Below, piece after piece: positions 31,926 to 40,402 of a DNA stretch of 64,000 nucleotides. Below the pieces are notes generated by a model. It did not search any database, was not told where the DNA came from, and worked only from the letters and a program-made list of their open reading frames with translations. The first letter of the stretch is position 1, and each line of letters opens with the position of its first letter. A program made the position numbers and the translations under genes. The stretch comes from Roseomonas haemaphysalidis (GTDB lineage: Bacteria > Pseudomonadota > Alphaproteobacteria > Acetobacterales > Acetobacteraceae), in the NCBI RefSeq assembly GCF_017355405.1, contig NZ_CP061177.1, positions 1,781,001 to 1,845,000 of the forward strand, in the 5' to 3' direction.

Positions 31926-33224
31926 CTAAGCCACCGGCGGAGTGCCGGGGACGGGGGGCAACAAGCCCAGCAGCGCCTCTGCCAGATGGTCTGGCAGATG
32001 GGCGGCATTGTCGGCGACGGTGGCCGCCGCGCGGGCCATGCCGGAGCCGCGTTGGGGATTCGTTAGCACGTCGGCGACCGTTTCGGCCAGCGTTGCCGCA
32101 TCGGCCACCCGGCGGGCGCCGCCGGCGGCCAGCAGGTCGTCCGCCACCTCGCGGAAATGCTCGGTGTGCGGGCCCAGCAGCACGGGGCAGCCGAGGCGCG
32201 CGGGCTCCAGGGGATTGTGCCCACCCTTGGGCACCAGCGACGCACCCACCAGTGCCACGCCGCACAGCCGGAACAGCAGCCCCAGCTCGCCCAGCGTGTC
32301 CGCCACGTAGACGGCCGTGTCGGGGCCGGGATCCTCGCCGGCGGCGCGGCGGGCGGTGGGCAGGGGCGCGGCCAGGGCGGCCACCGCCGGGCCACGCTGC
32401 GGGTGACGCGGGGCGATCACGGTGAGCAGGCCCGGCAGGCGCGACGCCAGAAGGCGGTGCGCATCCAGCACCACCTCGTCCTCGCCCGGGTGGGTGGAGG
32501 CGGCGAGCCAGGCCGGGCGGCCGCCGATCAGCCCCCGCAGCCGCGCCAGCTCCGCATCGTCCACCGGCAGCGGCTCCGCGGCGGCCTTCAGATTGCCCCA
32601 GCACACCGCCTCCCGGGCCCCCAGCCCGCGCAGCCGCGCGGCATCGTCCTCGCTTTGGGCGACCACCAGCGCGAAGCAGCGCAGCAGCCGCCGCGCCAGC
32701 CCCGGCGCCCAGCGCGACCAGACACGGGCCGAGCCGGGCGAGATGCGGGCATTGACCATGGCGGCGGGAATGCCGCGGGCGGCCAGCGCCGCGATGCGGT
32801 TGGGCCAGATCTCGCTTTCCGCGATGGCCACGGCGTCGGGGCGCCAGCCGTCCAGAAAGCGCGCCACCCAGCCAGGCACGTCCATGGGCGCGAAGCGGTG
32901 CGACACGTGCGGCACCAGCGCGGCGGGCAGCCGGCGCCGCAGCATGTCGGCCGAGGACACGGTGCCGGTGGTCACCAGCAGATGCAGCTCCGGCCGCCGC
33001 GCCACCAGCGCCGCCATCAGCGGCAACAACGACAGCGTTTCGCCGACGCTGGCGGCGTGCAGCCACAGCAGCGGGCCCGGCGGACGGGCGGCGCCGAAGC
33101 CCTGCCGTTCGCGCAGCCGGGCGGCATCCTCCTTGCCGCGCGCGGCGCGGCGGCGGAGCAGCCATGGCAGCAGGGGGGCCGCCGCCACGCCCGCCAGCCG
33201 CGCCGCCCACAGCGACACCGTCAT
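31926..33224 (-). CDS. waaA: 3-deoxy-D-manno-octulosonic acid (Kdo) transferase
   Basis: 432 residues. Membrane-associated GT-B enzyme that puts Kdo on lipid IVA. The N-terminal membrane anchor (LAGVAAAPLLPWLLRRR), the catalytic-base motif HAASVGETLSLLP (E62) and the CMP-Kdo site (GASLVPKGGHNPLEPA) are all present. Its start overlaps the stop of the DUF374 acyltransferase (ATGA). It is followed by lpxK at a 96-bp distance. Confidence 0.95.
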   Translation of the reverse strand: MTVSLWAARLAGVAAAPLLPWLLRRRAARGKEDAARLRERQGFGAARPPGPLLWLHAASVGETLSLLPLMAALVARRPELHLLVTTGTVSSADMLRRRLPAALVPHVSHRFAPMDVPGWVARFLDGWRPDAVAIAESEIWPNRIAALAARGIPAAMVNARISPGSARVWSRWAPGLARRLLRCFALVVAQSEDDAARLRGLGAREAVCWGNLKAAAEPLPVDDAELARLRGLIGGRPAWLAASTHPGEDEVVLDAHRLLASRLPGLLTVIAPRHPQRGPAVAALAAPLPTARRAAGEDPGPDTAVYVADTLGELGLLFRLCGVALVGASLVPKGGHNPLEPARLGCPVLLGPHTEHFREVADDLLAAGGARRVADAATLAETVADVLTNPQRGSGMARAAATVADNAAHLPDHLAEALLGLLPPVPGTPPVA

Positions 33225-33934
33225 ACGCGGCGGCTCGTCACCCCGGCATCGGTGCCGGCGATCCAGGAATCGGCCAGGCGGCAGGCTTCGTTCAGCGCGG
33301 TGGTGATGATCTCGGCCCCCGCATGGGAGTCCTTGGCGTCCACCCGCACCGGCTCGCCGCAGACCAGCACGCCGCGGGTGAAGGGCAGGGGCAGCATCAT
33401 GCGGTCCCAGCTCGGCAGCAGCTTGTGGCGGCGCGTGGAGGCCGCCGTCGGCAGCACCGCGATGCGCGACAGGCCGGCGATCTGGGCCGCGCCCTCGTTG
33501 GACACGCGGCGCGGGCCGCGCGGCCCGTCCGGCGTGATGGCCACGGGGCTGCCTTCGCGCAGCACCTTCAGCATCGCCCGCATGGCGGCCGCCCCGCCGC
33601 GCGAGGTGGAGCCGTGGATCATTACCAGCCGGAAGCGCGACACGATGTCGCCGATGAAGCGCCCGTCGCGGTGCTGCGACACCAGCACATGCGGCACCCA
33701 GTGCGCCGTTTCCGGATACTGGGCGTGCACCACTGTCCAGAGCATCGGCATCATCGGCAGCCGTTCGTGCCAGAAGGCGACGATCAGCGGCTCGCCGCGC
33801 CGGGCATGCGGCAGGATGTTGGCCTCGCCCACCAGCGTCCATCGCGTGGTGCGATAGCAGAAGCCGAGGTAGCGGCCGATCAGCCCCGCCAGAAAGGACT
33901 GGGTGGTGGGGTGGCGGATCAGGGAACGGAACAT
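33221..33934 (-). CDS. Lysophospholipid acyltransferase family protein (DUF374)
   Basis: 237 residues. DUF374-type LPLAT: IVAFWHERLPMMPML carries the catalytic histidine of this group, with VMIHGSTSRGGAAAM and VAITPDGPRGPRRV further on. It probably acylates a lipid A precursor or lysophospholipid, as suggested by its coupling to waaA and lpxK; the acceptor is not known. It is first in the three-gene minus-strand unit. Confidence 0.88.
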   Translation of the reverse strand: MFRSLIRHPTTQSFLAGLIGRYLGFCYRTTRWTLVGEANILPHARRGEPLIVAFWHERLPMMPMLWTVVHAQYPETAHWVPHVLVSQHRDGRFIGDIVSRFRLVMIHGSTSRGGAAAMRAMLKVLREGSPVAITPDGPRGPRRVSNEGAAQIAGLSRIAVLPTAASTRRHKLLPSWDRMMLPLPFTRGVLVCGEPVRVDAKDSHAGAEIITTALNEACRLADSWIAGTDAGVTSRRV

Positions 33935-34044
33935 GCGCGGGCCATCATGACGGTGCGCGCCTAGCACGGCTTCGCGCCACCGCGAAACTCGGCGCTGGCG
34001 CGGCGCTGTGGCGCGCTTAACGCCCCGGCAACGTTTGTGTCGCA

Positions 34045-34079
34045 GAACGGGTCCCGATCTCCGCACCAGGGACCCGTTC
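34045..34079. promoter_or_regulatory. Perfect 11-bp inverted repeat directly before a small ORF
   Basis: GAACGGGTCCC (34045-34055) and GGGACCCGTTC (34069-34079) with a 13-base spacer, ending 2 bases before the ATG at 34082. The only Shine-Dalgarno-like purines (AGGGA) lie in or at the right arm. It could be an operator in the divergent DUF374 / small-ORF region or an RNA hairpin that hides the ribosome-binding site. Confidence 0.5.
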
Positions 34080-34081
34080 GC

Positions 34082-34192
34082 ATGGATGCCACCGCCCCCC
34101 GCCCACGCCGTGAAAGCCGCCTGTTGCGCACCCTGCGCCAGTGGCTGCGGCAGCGCCGCTACCGCCCCGAGCGGCATTACATGCGCGGCTGA
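34082..34192 (+). CDS. Very basic 36-residue ORF, possible small protein
   Basis: Thirty-six codons ending in TGA. About a third of the residues are arginine (for example ESRLLRTLRQWLRQRRYR), and the peptide ends RPERHYMRG. I recognise no family. Support comes from its position right behind a perfect inverted repeat and from an otherwise empty divergent region; the lack of a free Shine-Dalgarno speaks against it. If real, it could bind nucleic acid or membrane. Confidence 0.35.
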   Translation: MDATAPRPRRESRLLRTLRQWLRQRRYRPERHYMRG

Positions 34193-34292
34193 GCTGCCGC
34201 CCAGCCGGCTGCGCGCTGCACAGCACCATTGTGCTGCGCTGCACACCCATTAGTCTAGCCGGCGATGCCTTTGCACACCGCCCGCCTGCCCG

Positions 34293-35345
34293 ATGCCGCC
34301 TGACCGCCGCCGGCTGCTGTCCTACCCCATCTGTTACCTGCTGGCCGGCGCGGGAGGGGCCTTGTTCTTCTGGCTGCAAACGCCGCTGCCCTGGCTGCTG
34401 GGGGCGCTGGTCTTCGCTGCCGGCGGGCGGCTGTCCGGCCTGCCGGTGGCGGCCAGCCGCACTGCCCGCAACGGCGGCCTGCTGGTGGTGGGCTGCGCGC
34501 TGGGATTGTTCTTCACGCCCGGCGCCAGCGAGCACATCGCCCGCCACGCGCTGCTGGTGCTGGCCACCGCGCTGCTGACCCTGCTGCTCGGCGTCGCGCT
34601 GTCGCCCTTGCTGGGGCGGCTGGCGCGCCTGGACAAGGCCAGCGCCCTGTTCGGCTCGATTCCCGGCGGCGTCGCGGAGATGAGCCTGATCGGCGAGGGC
34701 TATGGCGCCCGCCCCACCGCCGTCGCCATCGCGCAGCTGCTGCGGGTGGTGGGCGTGGTGATCATGGTGCCGACCAGCTTCGCGCTGTTCGGCATCCATG
34801 GCACGGGCGGCGGCGCTGTCACGGCGGCGATGCGGGACTTCGTGCCGCTGGGCTTCGCCGCGCTGCTGGCGGCGGGCGCGCTGCTGGGCTGGGGCATGGC
34901 GCGCATCGGGGTGCGCAATTCCTGGCTGCTGGGCGGGCTGCTGTTCAGCGCCGGCATCACCGCCATGGGATACGAGGTCACCGGCGTGCCGCTGGCGCTG
35001 ACCGCCGGCGCGCAGGTGCTGCTGGGCGCGCAGCTCGGCGTGCAGTTCGAGCGCGCGGCGCTGCTCGGCAGCGGCCGGCTGCTGGTGGGCTCCATCCTGC
35101 ACGTGGTGCTGCTGACCGCCATCTGCACGGCGCTGGGCCTCGGCCTCGGCCATGCCTTCGGGCTGGACCCGGCGAGCATGGTGCTGGCCACCGCGCCCGG
35201 CGGCATGTCTGAGATGTCGATCACCGCCAAGACGCTGCTGCTGGACGTGCCGGTGGTGGTGGCCTTCCACCTGGTGCGGATCTTCCTGACGGCGGTGCTG
35301 GTGCAGCCGGGCAGCGTGCTGCTGCGGCGGATCGGCTGGCTTTAG
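34293..35345 (+). CDS. AbrB-family polytopic membrane protein
   Basis: 350 residues, about ten membrane helices in two similar halves. Each half has the family hallmark: FGSIPGGVAEMSLIGEGYG in the first and LATAPGGMSEMSITAKTL in the second. Databases call the family AbrB or putative ammonia monooxygenase, but the fold is that of a transporter-like membrane protein and the substrate is unknown. Its stop codon overlaps the end of the small lipoprotein gene by 4 bp. Confidence 0.88.
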   Translation: MPPDRRRLLSYPICYLLAGAGGALFFWLQTPLPWLLGALVFAAGGRLSGLPVAASRTARNGGLLVVGCALGLFFTPGASEHIARHALLVLATALLTLLLGVALSPLLGRLARLDKASALFGSIPGGVAEMSLIGEGYGARPTAVAIAQLLRVVGVVIMVPTSFALFGIHGTGGGAVTAAMRDFVPLGFAALLAAGALLGWGMARIGVRNSWLLGGLLFSAGITAMGYEVTGVPLALTAGAQVLLGAQLGVQFERAALLGSGRLLVGSILHVVLLTAICTALGLGLGHAFGLDPASMVLATAPGGMSEMSITAKTLLLDVPVVVAFHLVRIFLTAVLVQPGSVLLRRIGWL

Positions 35346-35566
35346 CGCATATGTGCGCGGGGCGGCTGATGGCTGAAGCGGGTATCATCTTCCGGGTTGT
35401 AGCGCTCGGGGTCGAATGCCCCGCCTTGCCCGAGGCCGCCGCCGCTGGCGCTGGCCAGCGCGGCCACGACCAGCCCTGTCACAACGACGCCGATCGTCTT
35501 CCACCGATCCTCGCCGCATGCCGCGAGCGTGAGGGCCAGGGTCATCACAAGCAGACGATGCATCAT
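35342..35566 (-). CDS. Small lipoprotein of unknown function
   Basis: 74 residues. It starts MMHRLLVMTLALTLAAC, a short lipoprotein signal with lipobox LAAC. A second hydrophobic stretch (TIGVVVTGLVVAALASA) and a hydrophilic tail (FDPERYNPEDDTRFSHQ) follow. It is probably lipid-anchored in the envelope. The 3' end overlaps the AbrB-family gene tail-to-tail by 4 bp. No family recognised. Confidence 0.6.
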   Translation of the reverse strand: MMHRLLVMTLALTLAACGEDRWKTIGVVVTGLVVAALASASGGGLGQGGAFDPERYNPEDDTRFSHQPPRAHMR

Positions 35567-35683
35567 GAACAGGTTCCGCCGCCTTTCGTTCCGATCCCGA
35601 TCGGATTGCTGCAAGATGGCAATTCCGGGGCTGATTTGAAGCGTCAGCGTGGCAGGATGCATCGCGACCTAGTCGATGCGGCC

Positions 35684-36565
35684 TCAGCCCGTCAGCCCCG
35701 ACGACACCGCCCCGCGCAGGTAGAAGCGCTGCAGCACCAGGAACAGCAGCAGCACCGGCGCGGTGGACACCACGATCGCCGCCTGTTGCAGCCCCTGCTG
35801 CGCCACGTCGTCGAATGCGCCGCGCAGCAGGTAGATGCCGACCGGGACCGTCTGCAAGTCGGGTGAGGCGCGCGTCACCGTCATGGTCCAGATGATCTCG
35901 TTCCACTGGTAGATGAAGATGAACATTCCCAGCGTCACCAGCGCCGGCGTCACCAGCGGCACGACGATGCGCAGCAGGATGCGAAGTTCGGAAGCGCCGT
36001 CGATCCGCGCGGCATCCAGCAATTCATCTGGCACCGCCAGCATGAACTGCCGCATCAGGAAGATGCCGTACCACGACACCGCGAAGGGCAGGATCAGCGC
36101 CAGGTAGCTGTCGAGAAAGCCGGTGCCGCCCTGGCCCAGCACGTCGTTGCCGCCGGCCAGCGGCCAGAAGCGGATGACCAGGAAGATCGGCACCACCAGC
36201 AGAAAGAACGGCAGGATCTGCGCCGCCAGCACCAGCCGGATCAGAAGAGCCTTGCCGCGAAACCGGTACTTGGCCAGCGCGAACCCCGCCATGGTGCTGG
36301 TGACAAGCTGGATGGCGGTGATGCACAGCGTGACGACGGCCGAATTGAACAGCCAGCGCAGCATCGGCAACTCGGAAAATACGCGGGCGAAGTTGTGCCA
36401 GGACGGATCGCGCGGCCAATACACCAGCGGCCGCGACAGCAACTCGGCCGGCGTGCGCAGCGCGCCGATGGCCATGTCGAGAAACGGCAACAGCATCGCC
36501 ACGGCGCCGAGGGTGAGGAGCGTGTAGCGGATGATCGCGGCGGCGGGCGTGGACCTGCGGCGCAT
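35684..36565 (-). CDS. Carbohydrate ABC transporter permease (MalG-like), second importer
   Basis: 293 residues with six membrane helices and the EAA loop DAARIDGASELRILLRI. It belongs with the permease at 36800 and the binding protein at 37689. Unlike most such pairs it is not overlapped with its partner: 234 bp, including inverted-repeat element B, separate the two permease genes. No ATPase gene follows. Confidence 0.92.
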   Translation of the reverse strand: MRRRSTPAAAIIRYTLLTLGAVAMLLPFLDMAIGALRTPAELLSRPLVYWPRDPSWHNFARVFSELPMLRWLFNSAVVTLCITAIQLVTSTMAGFALAKYRFRGKALLIRLVLAAQILPFFLLVVPIFLVIRFWPLAGGNDVLGQGGTGFLDSYLALILPFAVSWYGIFLMRQFMLAVPDELLDAARIDGASELRILLRIVVPLVTPALVTLGMFIFIYQWNEIIWTMTVTRASPDLQTVPVGIYLLRGAFDDVAQQGLQQAAIVVSTAPVLLLFLVLQRFYLRGAVSSGLTG

Positions 36566-36580
36566 CAGCGGGTGGAAAAC

Positions 36581-36783
36581 GGCCGGGGACAGAATTCCCC
36601 GGACCCCCTCTTCTTCTTGCCTGTCCGCGAGCCGGGCATGGGAGCGCGCCAAAGGTCCGCGACTTCCGGCGATTGCGGGTTCAGACCATGCGGCCCGGTG
36701 GAAACACCATGGGCACTTCCCCGCCACCCTGCGCCAACTGGCGGAAAAAGGATGGGGGTCCGGGAGAACGCTTTCCCCTGGCC
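36581..36783. repeat. Intergenic inverted-repeat element, copy B
   Basis: 203-bp member of the same family as copies A and C. Left end GGCCGGGGACAGAATTCCCC then GGACCCCCTCTTCTTCTT (36581-36618). Right end is the inverted counterpart (GGAAAAAGGATGGGGGTCC, then GGGAGAACGCTTTCCCCTGG). The 120-bp centre is longer than in the other copies. It lies between the two permease genes of one importer operon. No gene inside. Confidence 0.75.
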
Positions 36784-36799
36784 CCGCTTCAGCACCATC

Positions 36800-37687
36800 T
36801 CAATCAGCATCCACGCCACCTTCCCGCAGCAGCCGCAACTGGATCAGCGTCAGCACCAGGATCAGCGCGAAGAGCACCAGCGCGGCGGCCGAGGCACGGC
36901 CCATCCGCAGGTGCTCGAAGGCCATCTGGTAGAAATACAGCGCCGTCACGTTGGTGCTGCCTTCGGGTCCGCCATTGGTCAGCAGCAGGATCAGCGCGAA
37001 GGAGCCGAGGCCGCTGATCAGGCTGGTGACGCTGGTGAACAACAGCGTCGGCCGCAGCATCGGCAGGGTGATGGACCACAGCATCCGCCACGGCCCGGCG
37101 CCATCGATCTCGGCGGCCTCGTATAGGCGCTCGTCGATCTCCTCCAGCCCGGCGGAAAACAGCAGGATGTTGTGGCCGAGGCTCGCCCAGGTGGCGATGG
37201 CGACAACGGACAGCATGGCGGTGGCGGGCGAGCCCAGCCAGTCCGGCCCACCGAGCCCGAGCAGCCCCAGCAGCCGGTTCAGGATGCCGTCCGCCGGGTC
37301 CAGCACGAACTGCCAGGCATAGGCGATGGCCACCGCGTTTGTGACCATCGGCAGCCAGTAGATGACCCGCCAGAACGCCTTGCCATGGCTGGCCGCGATG
37401 GCCCAGGCGATGCCCAGCGCCAGCGGGATGCCGAGCAGCGCGGTGCCGATGGCGAAGACAAAGGTGTTGAGCAGCGTGCGGTAGAAGACCGGGTCGGTGC
37501 CCAGCAGGTAGGCGTAGTTGGCCAGCCCCACCCAGCGTGGGGGCGACAGGAGGTTCCAGGAGGTAAAGGACAGCACCAGCGCGATCAGGCCCGGCAACAG
37601 AAAGAACACCACGCCCGGCAGCAGCGCGGGGGCCAGAAACAGCCAGGGCGTCAGGCGCCGGTTCCAGGCGGCGGCGCCGCGCCTCAC
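36800..37687 (-). CDS. Sugar ABC transporter permease (MalF-like), second importer
   Basis: 295 residues, six membrane helices, EAA loop EAAEIDGAGPWRMLWSI. I start it at the GTG at 37687, one base after the stop of the binding-protein gene, because a GAGGA Shine-Dalgarno sits about 9 bases upstream; a longer form would overlap the binding protein. Expression is presumably coupled to the upstream gene. Confidence 0.92.
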   Translation of the reverse strand: MRRGAAAWNRRLTPWLFLAPALLPGVVFFLLPGLIALVLSFTSWNLLSPPRWVGLANYAYLLGTDPVFYRTLLNTFVFAIGTALLGIPLALGIAWAIAASHGKAFWRVIYWLPMVTNAVAIAYAWQFVLDPADGILNRLLGLLGLGGPDWLGSPATAMLSVVAIATWASLGHNILLFSAGLEEIDERLYEAAEIDGAGPWRMLWSITLPMLRPTLLFTSVTSLISGLGSFALILLLTNGGPEGSTNVTALYFYQMAFEHLRMGRASAAALVLFALILVLTLIQLRLLREGGVDAD

Positions 37688-37688
37688 A

Positions 37689-38942
37689 TCAGCGGTCCTC
37701 GGCCAGCAGGGGGGCGAGGTCGCGCTCCGCCTGGCGCAGGGCATCGGCCGGAGACAGCGACCCGCCCCAGGCCTTTTCGATGGCCCGCCGCAGCGCCTGC
37801 TGCACCTCGCTCATGCGCTGCAGGTTGGGCAGGGCGATGGCGCGGCCGGCGGAGATGGCCTCCACGTAGGGGCGGGTGAAGCCGTCATCCAGCTCGCCGG
37901 CGGAGGCCGCGATGTCCGCCTTGCTGCCGGTCAGCCCGCCCATGCGCAGCAACATCTCGCCAACGCAGGAACGGCCGCCCCCGCGGGGCGTGTTCAGCCA
38001 TTGCAACAGGGCCCAGGCGGCTTCCCTGTTGCGGCTGCGGGCATCGACGCCCCAGAAGAAGGCGTATTGGAAGGTGCGCCAGTCCGGGCCATCGGCGGGA
38101 ATGGGGGCGACGCCCACCGTGTCCGCGAAGCGCTCGCCAAAGCCCTGGCGCAGCGTGTCCTTGAACCAGTTGGCGATGATGGCCATGCCCACCGTGCCGC
38201 TGGGGAAGTCGCGCACCTGCACGGAATTGGCGGTGCTGCCGTCGGCGTAGAGCTGCGCCATGCCGGTCATCACCGCCAGCGCTTCGGGCGTGTCCAGCCC
38301 GCTGGCCTCGGGCTTCAGCGGCGTCACGCCGCGCGCGGCCAACAGCGCCAGAAAGGGATGCGCCGCGTTGGCCACGGTGGGGCCGAAGGCGTAGCCGGCG
38401 GTGGTGATGTTGTTCTGCGCATTGCGCCTGGTGACCTTGGCGGCAATGGCGCGCAACTCGGCCCAGCTGCGGGGCGGCGCGTCGAAGCCGGCCTCGCGCA
38501 GCAGCTGCTTGTTGTAGACCAGCATGTAGGTGCTGATCTCGGCCGGGATGCCCCACACCTTGCCCTGCGCCCGCACGCCATCCACCGTGCTGGGCACGTA
38601 GCCGTCACGGATGAAGTCCAGCACCGCGCGCGGCGGCTCGGCCAGCAACCCGGCCTCGGTCATCTGCCCGGACCAGATGGAATACACGTTGTAGATGTCG
38701 GGCGAGGTGCCGGCGATGCGCGAGGTCATCACCGTTTGCAGGAAGTCGGCGATGGCCGATTGCTGGTAGACGATGCGAGTGCCCGGGTTCAGCCGCTCGT
38801 ATTCACGGAAGCAGGCGTCCAGCGGCCGCATCTGCTCGGCGGTGTAATGGGCGGCGATGGTCAGCGTGCGCTGCTGCGCGGCGGCCGGGGCCACGAAAGC
38901 CAGCAGGGCGGCGAGCCCCCCGGCCAGAACCGATTTCCGCAT
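37689..38942 (-). CDS. Carbohydrate ABC transporter substrate-binding protein, second importer
   Basis: 417 residues with a Sec signal peptide (SVLAGGLAALLAFVAPAAAQ). Family 1 extracellular solute-binding protein: DACFREYERLNPGTRIVY, YMLVYNKQLLREAGF and QYAFFWGVDARSRNREAAW. It is unrelated in detail to the tandem binding proteins at 24-27 kb. First gene of a binding protein-permease-[element B]-permease unit. Ligand unknown. Confidence 0.92.
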   Translation of the reverse strand: MRKSVLAGGLAALLAFVAPAAAQQRTLTIAAHYTAEQMRPLDACFREYERLNPGTRIVYQQSAIADFLQTVMTSRIAGTSPDIYNVYSIWSGQMTEAGLLAEPPRAVLDFIRDGYVPSTVDGVRAQGKVWGIPAEISTYMLVYNKQLLREAGFDAPPRSWAELRAIAAKVTRRNAQNNITTAGYAFGPTVANAAHPFLALLAARGVTPLKPEASGLDTPEALAVMTGMAQLYADGSTANSVQVRDFPSGTVGMAIIANWFKDTLRQGFGERFADTVGVAPIPADGPDWRTFQYAFFWGVDARSRNREAAWALLQWLNTPRGGGRSCVGEMLLRMGGLTGSKADIAASAGELDDGFTRPYVEAISAGRAIALPNLQRMSEVQQALRRAIEKAWGGSLSPADALRQAERDLAPLLAEDR

Positions 38943-39002
38943 CGCGCCTTCCCCCTGCTGTCACTGGCAATGCCCAGGCGGGCCATACGATGGGGAAGAA
39001 GC

Positions 39003-39154
39003 AAGGTCAGGGGAATGCATTCCCCTGCACCCCCCCCCTGCTTTTTCTCGCCAGACTTCCGTATCAGCCGTGGTGCCGAAGCGCCCTGGCTGAGGCGTGG
39101 CGCAGTCGTGCTTGAGAAGAAGATGGAGGTCTGGGGGAATTCCTTCCCCCAGCC
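39003..39154. repeat. Intergenic inverted-repeat element, copy C
   Basis: 152-bp member of the repeat family. Left end AAGGTCAGGGGAATGCATTC then CCCTGCACCCCCCCCC and CTGCTTTTTCTC. Right end is the inverted match (GAGAAGAAGATGGAGGTCT, then GGGGGAATTCCTTCCCCC). The 63-bp centre differs from A and B. It lies between the aldolase gene and the binding-protein gene, both minus strand. The AAGGTC start is shared with copy A. No gene inside. Confidence 0.8.
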
Positions 39155-39168
39155 TGTCCTCCGCCGGC

Positions 39169-40263
39169 TCAGCCCGCCAGCGTGCGCCCGGCCGAGCCGA
39201 GATCCGCGAAGGCCTCGTCCAGGCGCTTGACGATGCCCTTCTCGCCGGTACGCAGCCACTTGCGCGGATCGTAGAGCTTCTTGGTCGGCTTGCCGTTGGA
39301 GGGGTCGATCTGGTGCTTGAAGGCGACCGCGTTGGCCTCGACATAGGCGCCGACCGGCTCGGAAAAGGCGAACTGCGTGTCCGTGTCGATGTTCATCTTG
39401 AACACGCCATAGGACACGGCCTCGGTGATCTTCGCCTTCTCGGAGCCCGAGCCGCCGTGGAACACCAGCGCCATCGGCTTGTCGCCGCCGCCGAACTTGG
39501 CGGCAACGGCTTCCTGCGAGGCCTTCAGGATTTCCGGGCGCAGCTTGACGTTGCCGGGGGCGTAGACGCCGTGCACGTTGCCGAAGGAGGCCGCCATGGT
39601 GACGTGGCCGATCGGCGACAGCACTTCCCAGGCCTGCAGCACGTCCTCGGGCTGGGTGTAGAGGTGGGCGCTGTCGGCGCTTTCCTCCAGGTCGTGGCCG
39701 ACGCCGTCTTCCTCGCCACCGGTCACGCCCAGCTCGATCTCCAGGCTCATGCCCAGCGGCGCCATGCGCTCCAGCACCGTCTTGCATTCGGCGATGTTGA
39801 CGTCGAGCGGCTCGGCCGACAGGTCGATCATGTGGGAGGAGAACAGGGGCTGCCCGGTTTCCTGCTTGAACTTCTCGCCGTGGTCGATCATCGCGTTGAC
39901 CCAGGGCAGCAGGCTGCGGTCGGCGTGGTCGGTGTGCAGCACCACGCAGATGCCATAGGCGGCGGCGACGGTGTGGACATGCTTGGCGGCGGAGACGGCG
40001 CCCAGCACGCGGGCGGCCGCGGCATCGGGGCAGCCCTCGCCGGCGAAGAAGCGCGCGCCGCCGTTGGACAGCTGGATGATGACGTCGGACTTGTTCTTGG
40101 CCGCGGCTTCCAGCACCGCGTTGATGCTGTTGGTGCCGACGACGTTGACGGCCGGCAGGGCGTAGCCGCCGTCGCGGCAGGCTTCCAGCAGGGTCAGGTA
40201 ATCCTGGCCCGTGACGACGCCGGGCTTCAGCTTGGCGCGGGTCTGGTTCGGCATGTCGTTCAT
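39169..40263 (-). CDS. fbaA: Fructose-bisphosphate aldolase, class II (FbaA type)
   Basis: 364 residues, close to the 359 of E. coli FbaA. Zinc-dependent cleavage of fructose 1,6-bisphosphate in glycolysis and the reverse step in gluconeogenesis. H110 and D112-H113 in LHTDHAD match the metal and catalytic positions; VFHGGSGSEKAKI binds the phosphate. The ATG at 40263 was chosen over an upstream frame extension; an ATG at 40254 is also possible. It is single, followed by element C and the second sugar importer. Confidence 0.95.
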   Translation of the reverse strand: MNDMPNQTRAKLKPGVVTGQDYLTLLEACRDGGYALPAVNVVGTNSINAVLEAAAKNKSDVIIQLSNGGARFFAGEGCPDAAAARVLGAVSAAKHVHTVAAAYGICVVLHTDHADRSLLPWVNAMIDHGEKFKQETGQPLFSSHMIDLSAEPLDVNIAECKTVLERMAPLGMSLEIELGVTGGEEDGVGHDLEESADSAHLYTQPEDVLQAWEVLSPIGHVTMAASFGNVHGVYAPGNVKLRPEILKASQEAVAAKFGGGDKPMALVFHGGSGSEKAKITEAVSYGVFKMNIDTDTQFAFSEPVGAYVEANAVAFKHQIDPSNGKPTKKLYDPRKWLRTGEKGIVKRLDEAFADLGSAGRTLAG

Positions 40264-40402
40264 GGTGTCGTTTCCCAGCGAAGGAGGGCGGTTCTTGCCG
40301 CGGCAATATACGGCATCGGGCACGGGAGGGCACCCGGGACGGCGATGCTCCTGGCCGGGAAACGTGGTGAAATTCCGGCGACGGCCACGCGGGCCGGCGC
40401 CG

